A DNA stretch of 64,000 bases, taken from positions 141,700,849 through 141,764,848 of the forward strand of contig NC_081410.1 in NCBI RefSeq assembly GCF_030272615.1, written 5' to 3'. The translations under genes were made by a program, and so were the position numbers. The notes below the pieces were generated by a model. That model saw only the letters and a list, made by a program, of their open reading frames with translations, was not told where the DNA came from and ran no database searches. Below are positions 57,833-64,000 of the stretch, piece after piece. The stretch is from Cryptomeria japonica (Eukaryota > Streptophyta > Pinopsida > Cupressales > Cupressaceae). Each line of letters begins with the position of its first letter. The stretch's first letter is position 1.

Positions 57833-59086
57833 TGTCATGCCCAAACTTTTGTGCACGAACGGAATAATTTTTTTTTTTTTTTAAATAATTAACTAATTAA
57901 CGACTTACTTAACTAAAATAATGCATCTTGGTTTGGTCTTAACTATATTTGTGTAAATCAAGTAATTAAGTTCAATTTAGCGATAAAGTTAATTAAGCCA
58001 TCAACGAGCTAATATTTCTCCCAAAAGGGTTATCACTAATCTCCATTAATAACTTAATTAAAATCTCAAGCATAACGATTAATCTCAAATTTAAATGATC
58101 TAAAATTTTTCTTATCTTCCTTAACCACCTGGTTTCTAAATTTAATTGTTCTAGTTATTAAACCACCTCATAAAAATAAAATCTCCATGCGTTAAAAATA
58201 CATTATAATTTATCGATTAGAGGGCCCTCTTGCCCTTCCAAATATCATTGTGCTTATATTTTTTTTGTCTAATCTGCCTAAGTATTCAAAATCTTCTTAT
58301 AAAAATACTTCTACATTTGCCCAATATTTTAAAAAGATACAAAACTTAATTTTACATCTAACAAATTTAATCCAAATAAGTACTAAATTTAATCTACTTT
58401 TATATATATATATTTATTCACTTATAAATTTTATCTATGAATGTATTCTGAAGAAGGGGTGGGGCTTTTAATTTTATTATATTAAATTACCCCTTTTTAA
58501 ATATACCCACCACTTATCTATCTCCTTTTTAAAAAAAAAAAAAAACACAAAGAACTAAATGTGTTTGCCCTAACCCGAAATTAGGGTTAGGGCATGTGTG
58601 TAAAACCTCCATACTTATCCTCTTTTTTTTGTGTGTGTGTGCTGGGTGTGTGTATGAAGTTCCTTTCCCCCTTTTTTTTTAGCTTGTGTGCGTGTGTGTG
58701 CAGGATGGTCGGCGGCCACGAGAGGCGGCGCGCAGGGCCGAACCCGAAGCCAACTTCCCTATTTTTTTTTTTGCGTTGTTTGGTTAGACGGGCGGAGGAA
58801 GGGAGAGGGAGAGCCGGGCGGAGGGATTTGTTTGTTGCCCGCAGCGTGGGGAGGGAGGCAGGCGGGGCATCGCGGACTGCGGACGGCGCCGCCCGCAGGC
58901 TGCGGACGTCGCCGCCCGCAGTCTGCGGGTGCCGCAGGCTGCGGGCGCCGCCGCCCAAGGGCTGCGGCCCCCGTGCTTTTTCCAGAACACGCGCTATGTT
59001 TTAAAAACGTTGTTTTTTTTTTTGTGCTTAAAAAAAAATGTAAAGTGCGAGGATTTATATCATGTTTTTTTCTTTTTGATGATTTC

Positions 59087-59122
<36 letters not shown>

Positions 59123-62077
59123 ATATGTTGGTAAAACAAATATATATAGATTTTACTTTGAGATTTACAGGTTTAGCACATAAACAAAATTATATAAATG
59201 TGTATATATATATATATATATACATATTTAGAATGGCTATTTAACAAGATGGTTAGTTTTCTCTCTTTCTTCTGTAGAAATACCAGATTTGTAAATATAT
59301 CTCTTTTTTTTTTTTTTTAAAGAAACAGATTTTTCAAATAATACTTAATGCTTAAAATGTATATATATATATGGTTATTTGTCACTCAACTAGGCATATT
59401 CTTTTTTTTTAAAAAAACTAACAATGCATTCTATTAGCAACTAACAATGTAATCTTTTTGGGTAACAAAATAAACCTAAAACTAAATGTTATTTTTTTTG
59501 AATAGAAATAGTCCACTATAGTAGGGTTTTATTTCTGCTATACATGGTGTAATACATAACTGATTTATTTATTTGCAACAGCAAATTAACATAAAGAACA
59601 TGTAGTAATAAGCTACATCTATTTGCAGAAATCATAAAATTGCATTTAATTAATTTTTTTTTTCTCTTTTGTAAATCATGAAGATTTATATACAATTTAG
59701 TACATTCCTTCATTCCTTTGCAACACTAACTAGAGTGAGAAAAATATACATACTTCTTTAGCAATTTAAATACAAGTAAATATGAACACAAAGGTTTTGA
59801 AAATAAAACATCTACATTTTCCTTTCCATGGTAATAGAAATACATTGCTTTACTTTTTGGAAAATAAATACAACAATGACTTTCTCTTTCTTTTACAAGC
59901 TAACATTGAATACATATTCTTCTTTCCTTGTAAATAAACACAATCTAGCTCACTTTTTTTTTCCTTTACAAACTTCAATAGTGAATACATTGTCTTTTAA
60001 CTTTTTCTGCAACATAAAACAGCCACATAGCTCTTTAATCTCTCTTTTCCCATCCCATGCAACCTGCAATAAAACACAACTTTGACCATGGAGAGCTCAC
60101 CTCCCAGCCTAGGCTTACTAGAAGCCACCCCCGAGCTTGGAGAACCAAGCACTAGACGGGTTACAAACAAGCAAACTCCACAACAAACATAGGAAGACAC
60201 TCAACATACAATTTCCCATCCCAAGCTACACTTTCACCACATTCGTGATGATTCTTCCACGGGTGGAAGTGGACCAAGTACCAATGGGGAGATTGCAAGC
60301 CAAAAACAACACAAGCCACCTCATGGCAATACAAATGCAACAAAATACTTCCACATTCCTTATGCCCCCCAAAAGGCTCAAGGCCATATTTACTCCCCTT
60401 ATGACCCCCAAATGCATACACAAGGCTATGCAACAAGGGTCACAAAGGACACCCTTGAGATCACTCTCCATAAGGAGAGCCTCTCACCCAAGGCTGTCAT
60501 ACTCCTTCCACCCCAAGATCATCCTACCCTCCCAAGAGTAGGAGATCTTGGACACTCCCAAAAACAACAAGAACACAAAACAAAACACATAGAATTGAAA
60601 CTACACATTCTTTACTTCAACAAAAACTTCATAAAACACTTTCTTTACAAGCATCTCTTTCCTTTAACAAAACAACATAGCTAACATAAACAACATAAAC
60701 AAGAGGAGATAAAAAAAACCAACCTTATTCTGCCAATAGGTATGCTAAAATAAGTTGGGGATGAGCTGCCCAATTCCACACAAACTTTTCTCCAAATTCC
60801 ACCAAAAATTCTATTCTACTACTAATTTTTCAAAACAAAGCATAATCTCCAAAAATGGTGAGTGGGTGATTACTCACTAAGTCTCCAATTCTTGCCTAAG
60901 AAGGCCTCTCACACACTTCCCAACCCCTTGGGTGAGGTGAGAGTTCCCATTGGTTGCCCTTCCCAAACTCTTACACATTACTAAATCCGGAAAGGGAAAA
61001 GGTGAGAGAAGATGGGGAAGAGAGTTTGACATCAAAAGGGAAGGTTGTCTATCCTAGGAGGAACTTTCTAAGTTGAATTTTCGTTCACCTTGGAAACACC
61101 ACTTTTTGAGGTGACTAAACAGTCACATGGGAGAAGTCACATGATTCAAAATACCCCTAACCCATAGGTATACCCTTTGGACCTTTGGAAAAGCCTTAAA
61201 ACTGACCCTAGGAGTCCATTTAACCCTTTAGAAACCCAACTGAAGTTTACCTACGGGTCAAACCTGAGTTGACCACTCCCAAGACTCCCTACCCAAGGCA
61301 AATTTGGGACCACACTCATGTTTTTGAATGGCTTTGGTAGAAACAAAACTCCCTCCAAGAGACAAGTCAAAATCAATGACACTAATCAGCACATGTGTCA
61401 AGTGACACAATAAAAATACAATATAAAAATCACACATGGAATTTGTCTCTTGTAGGATTACACATATACAGAGAGATTAATTTTAACACTCAAGCATCAT
61501 ACACTTCACAAATAAAATACATTACAAATGGGGTGTTGTCTCTCCATATAGACAACTCTCGGCTTAACAAACGTACACTGGTCTAGACTTGGTTCTCCAT
61601 ATAAATTCCATGGTCACATGGATAATTTTCCTGCGCATCTCAATCAACACATTAGTAATTCCAAATAATCACAATTATACATAATCAAATACATGGATTT
61701 CATTGCACATCAAACACTTCATACATTGGCAACAATAATTCAATATCTCTTTCAATTAAATTCGATTTCACATAAGCAATTAACGTAATTCTCAAAATTG
61801 AACCATTCATACAATAAGCATCATCTTTCTATCATCAAAATGAAGTCCTGCAAATTCCAATAATGACATTCACCATAACCATGTAATTCTATTCTAGCAA
61901 CATAACTATAGTTTCATAATCATCATGCATAAAATAAAGCATCAACATATGTCAATGTGATCCAAATCATGGAATCATATAAGTTCTAAGTCCATAAAGC
62001 ATAAAATAAAGCATCCATAGTAGTCTCAATATGCAAATAACTGAAAATGTCAAACTGAGTCGGGGTAGGGCCTCACA
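57833..62077 (-). repeat. 3' LTR of the chromovirus (about 4.2 kb; distal end tentative)
   Basis: It starts TGTGAGGCCCTACCCC at 62077, directly after the PPT. The best TG...CA end is GGGCATGACA at 57833, close to the LARD LTR end at 57787. The first 2 kb matches 40870-42830 in inverted orientation. It has TA runs near 59084-59222 and a GC island at about 58705-58975. The distal end is chosen only on the terminal motif, because the 5' LTR is outside the window. Confidence 0.7.
58705..58975. repeat. GC-rich hairpin-rich island in the chromovirus LTR
   Basis: Contains repeated CCGCAGGCTGCGG and CCGCAGTCTGCGG inverted repeats among GCCGCCC runs. It occupies the same relative place as the 34-bp array in the opposite-strand LTR but differs in sequence. 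ORFs crossing it are compositional. Confidence 0.75.
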
Positions 62078-62090
62078 CCCTCCCCCTCTA
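62078..62090 (-). other. polypurine tract of the chromovirus, overlapping the pol stop codon
   Basis: The minus strand reads TAGAGGGGGAGGG and then the LTR start TGTGAGG. The first three bases are the pol stop. Confidence 0.85.
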
Positions 62091-64000
62091 AGCATGAACT
62101 TCCTCTTGGAGTTCATCAAAAAGGTGGGGGTACTGTGATCTCATACGTGCTGCATCCTCCCATGAGGTTGTGACCTCATCATAGCAATCCCACTGGACCC
62201 TAACCTGGTCCAGCTCTCGACCTCGAAGGCCCAGCGTCCGGCGTGCCAAAATGCGAATGGGCTCCAAAGCTAGCTGCCCGTCCGACTCCACCTGCAAGGC
62301 ATCCCAATCTAGAATATGAGACTCATCATAGATATACTTCCTCAAAACTGAAACATGAAACACATCGTGGATGCGTGACAGGCTAGGTGGCAATGCTAGA
62401 CGGTAGGCAACTGGTCCTATCCTCTCAAGGATCTCAAATGGTCCTACAAATCGAGGTGCGAGCTTAGAACCCTTTCCATATCGGATTGGACTCTTATGCG
62501 GTCGCACTCTCAAGAAGACTTTGTCTCCAACCAAGTAGCTACGATCTATCCTCTTTGCATCCGCATATTTCTTCTGTCTATACTGAGCCTCTCTAAGACG
62601 CTGCCTAATCAAATCCACCTGCTGCTCCATATCCCGAACTATCTCTGGACCAATAGCAACTCTATCCTCTATGCGGTCCCAACTCAATGGTGTCCTACAA
62701 GGTCTGCCATATAATGCCTGATAGGGTGGCATCCCCAAGGACGTGTGATGCCCATTGTTATAGGCAAACTCCACTAAGGGAAGGTACTCTTCCCATCTGG
62801 TCTGGTGATCCATCACATACATGTGAAGCATATCCTCTAACACCTGATTAACTCTCTCTGTCTGGCCATCCATTTCCGGATGATAGGCCGTACTGAAATT
62901 GAGCTTAGTACCCATAGCTGCCTGTAATGCCTTCCAAAAAGAAGAAGTGAAGAGGGAATCCCTGTCAGAAATGATCTTACGTGGAACACCATGAAGTCTG
63001 ACAATGTCTCGCAAAAACACCTATGCTACTGCTGGTGCTGTGAAGGTGGTATGAACTGGTGAAAAGTGAGCCACTTTGGTCAACTTGTCCACCGTCACCA
63101 AGATGGCATCATGGCGACGAGATGACATAGGGAGACCAATGATGAAATCCATGGATATAGTATCCCACTTCCACTCTGGTATAGCATGAGATTGGAGCAG
63201 CCCACCTAGATGGCGGTGCTCCGCCTTGACTCTCTGACACTCAAGACATCGGGCTACCAACTCGGCAATAAGCTGTCGCATTCCTGGCCAATGGTATAGT
63301 TCTCTCAAGTCTGCATGCAACTTCTTGACCCCGGGATGTGCTGCATAAGGAGCTCTATGAGCCTCTGTGATAATGAACTCCCGCAATCCCCCGGAAGAAG
63401 GTACATAGATGTGCCCTCTATGGCATAATAACCCATCGGACTCTAAGGAATAATCCACATATTTCCCTTCTAAAGTTTCTTGAGATCAAATAGCCTGGCA
63501 AACCTCTAAATACCATCTGTCCTCTGGCAATCGCTGCATGATCCGATCTCTCAAATCCGTGGTCATAGACATGGTGTATACCTCGTGACGTCTCCTACTC
63601 AAAGCATCCGCTACTACGTTTTCTTTCCCTTTGATGTAGTGAACGTCAAAATCATACTCGCACAAGAATTCCATCCATCTCCTCTGATGTGCATTAAGAT
63701 TCGGCTGAGTGAATATGTATTGAAGGCTCTGATGGTCTGAGTGCAACTCAAAATGATGACCCAAAAGGAAATGTCTCCATCTCACAAGTGCATGCACTAC
63801 TGCTGCAAGCTCAAGGTCATGAGTAGGGTAATTAAGCTCGTGAGTCTTGAGTTTCCTAGACTCAAAAGCTATAGCTCTGCCACTCTGCATAAGTACTGCT
63901 CCTAAACCCTCTAGAGAAGCATCTGTGCAAACCATGAAATCAGCTGAAGGATCTGGTACTACAAGGATAGGTGCGGTAGTAAGAGTGTTTTTAAGTTCCT
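62088..64000 (-). pseudogene. chromovirus Pol: RNase H, integrase and chromodomain (partial)
   Basis: One frame runs from the right edge to TAG at 62088-62090. RNase H: MVCTDASLEGLGAVLMQSGR, THDLELAAVVHALVRWRHFL, HSDHQSLQYIF and GKENVVADALSRR. Integrase zinc-binding region: ITEAHRAPYAAHPGVKKLHA and CLECQRVKAEH. Catalytic core: WDTISMDFIIGLPMSSRRHD, IISDRDSLFTSSFWKA and YHPEMDGQTERVNQVLEDML supply D, D and E. The GPY/F-like block is FVGPFEILERIGPVAYRLAL. The last 60 residues (ALEPIRILARRTL through VQWDCYDEVTTSWEDAARMR) fit a chromodomain, which would target insertion to particular chromatin. TGA at 63486-63488 and TAG at 63021-63023 interrupt the frame. Both fall where Arg or Gln codons with one C-to-T change are likely. 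Confidence 0.92.

Larger units (their letters stand above)
57833..64000 (-). mobile_element. Ty3/gypsy chromovirus, Tekay/Del-like, cut by the right window edge
   Basis: The minus strand carries, toward lower coordinates, RNase H, integrase, a chromodomain-like C terminus, the PPT and a long LTR. The 5' half (LTR, gag, protease and most of RT) is beyond 64000. The LTR length and the C-terminal chromodomain point to the Tekay/Del group. Two in-frame stops make this copy defective. Confidence 0.88.

Overview
The window is nuclear DNA from a land plant with a large, retrotransposon-rich genome. A gymnosperm is plausible, but the sequence alone does not decide it. There are no rRNA or complete tRNA genes and no operons. 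I recognise no intact single-copy host gene. Almost everything interpretable is transposable-element sequence, nested and mostly broken by stop codons.

Layout. At 1-235 (minus) there is a retrotransposon gag zinc-knuckle remnant, and at about 930-1411 (minus) a probable LINE end; 1412-4669 holds nothing I recognise. From 4670 to 40869 runs a plus-strand CACTA (En/Spm-like) transposon body: an intron-rich TNP2-type transposase (4670-7114, resuming 25269-26746), then a SET-domain-like coding segment (29290-30206), then a second CACTA-type protein (about 38144-40020). Three retroelements interrupt it. The first is an 18.0-kb minus-strand Ty3/gypsy element of the Tat type (7117-25155, TSD AAGGT). 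The second is a solo LTR (27264-28743, TSD ATACA). The third is a pol-less SIRE/Maximus-like Ty1/copia derivative on the plus strand (30207-37994, TSD AATAT).

From 40870 the DNA is LTR-dominated: a plus-strand copy of a long chromovirus LTR (from 40870), an AT-rich stretch with 49-bp tandem repeats, a minus-strand LARD-like element (46670-57787) with a 4.2-kb LTR and a non-coding interior, and a minus-strand Ty3/gypsy chromovirus (57833 to beyond the right edge) of which the 3' LTR, integrase, chromodomain and RNase H lie in the window.

How the parts work together. The Tat element carries gag-protease-RT-RNase H-archaeal-type RNase H-integrase in one long minus-strand frame. An opposite-strand ORF for a plant mobile domain (PMD) protein lies in its 3' region. 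Its LTR promoter, PPT and PBS are all visible. The two most unusual features are a primer-binding region matching about 40 nt of the 3' half of tRNA-Trp, and matching arrays of an AGCGCTWTTG motif in the 5' leaders of both the sense transcript and the predicted antisense PMD transcript. The SIRE-like element has no pol and instead carries a large unknown second ORF with a roughly 145-residue K/E helix. Nonsense codons in both Ty3/gypsy elements are all TGA or TAG of the kind produced by deamination at CGA and CAG.

LTR difference counts, domain limits and homology statements were made by eye from the sequence and remembered family motifs. No database search was run.
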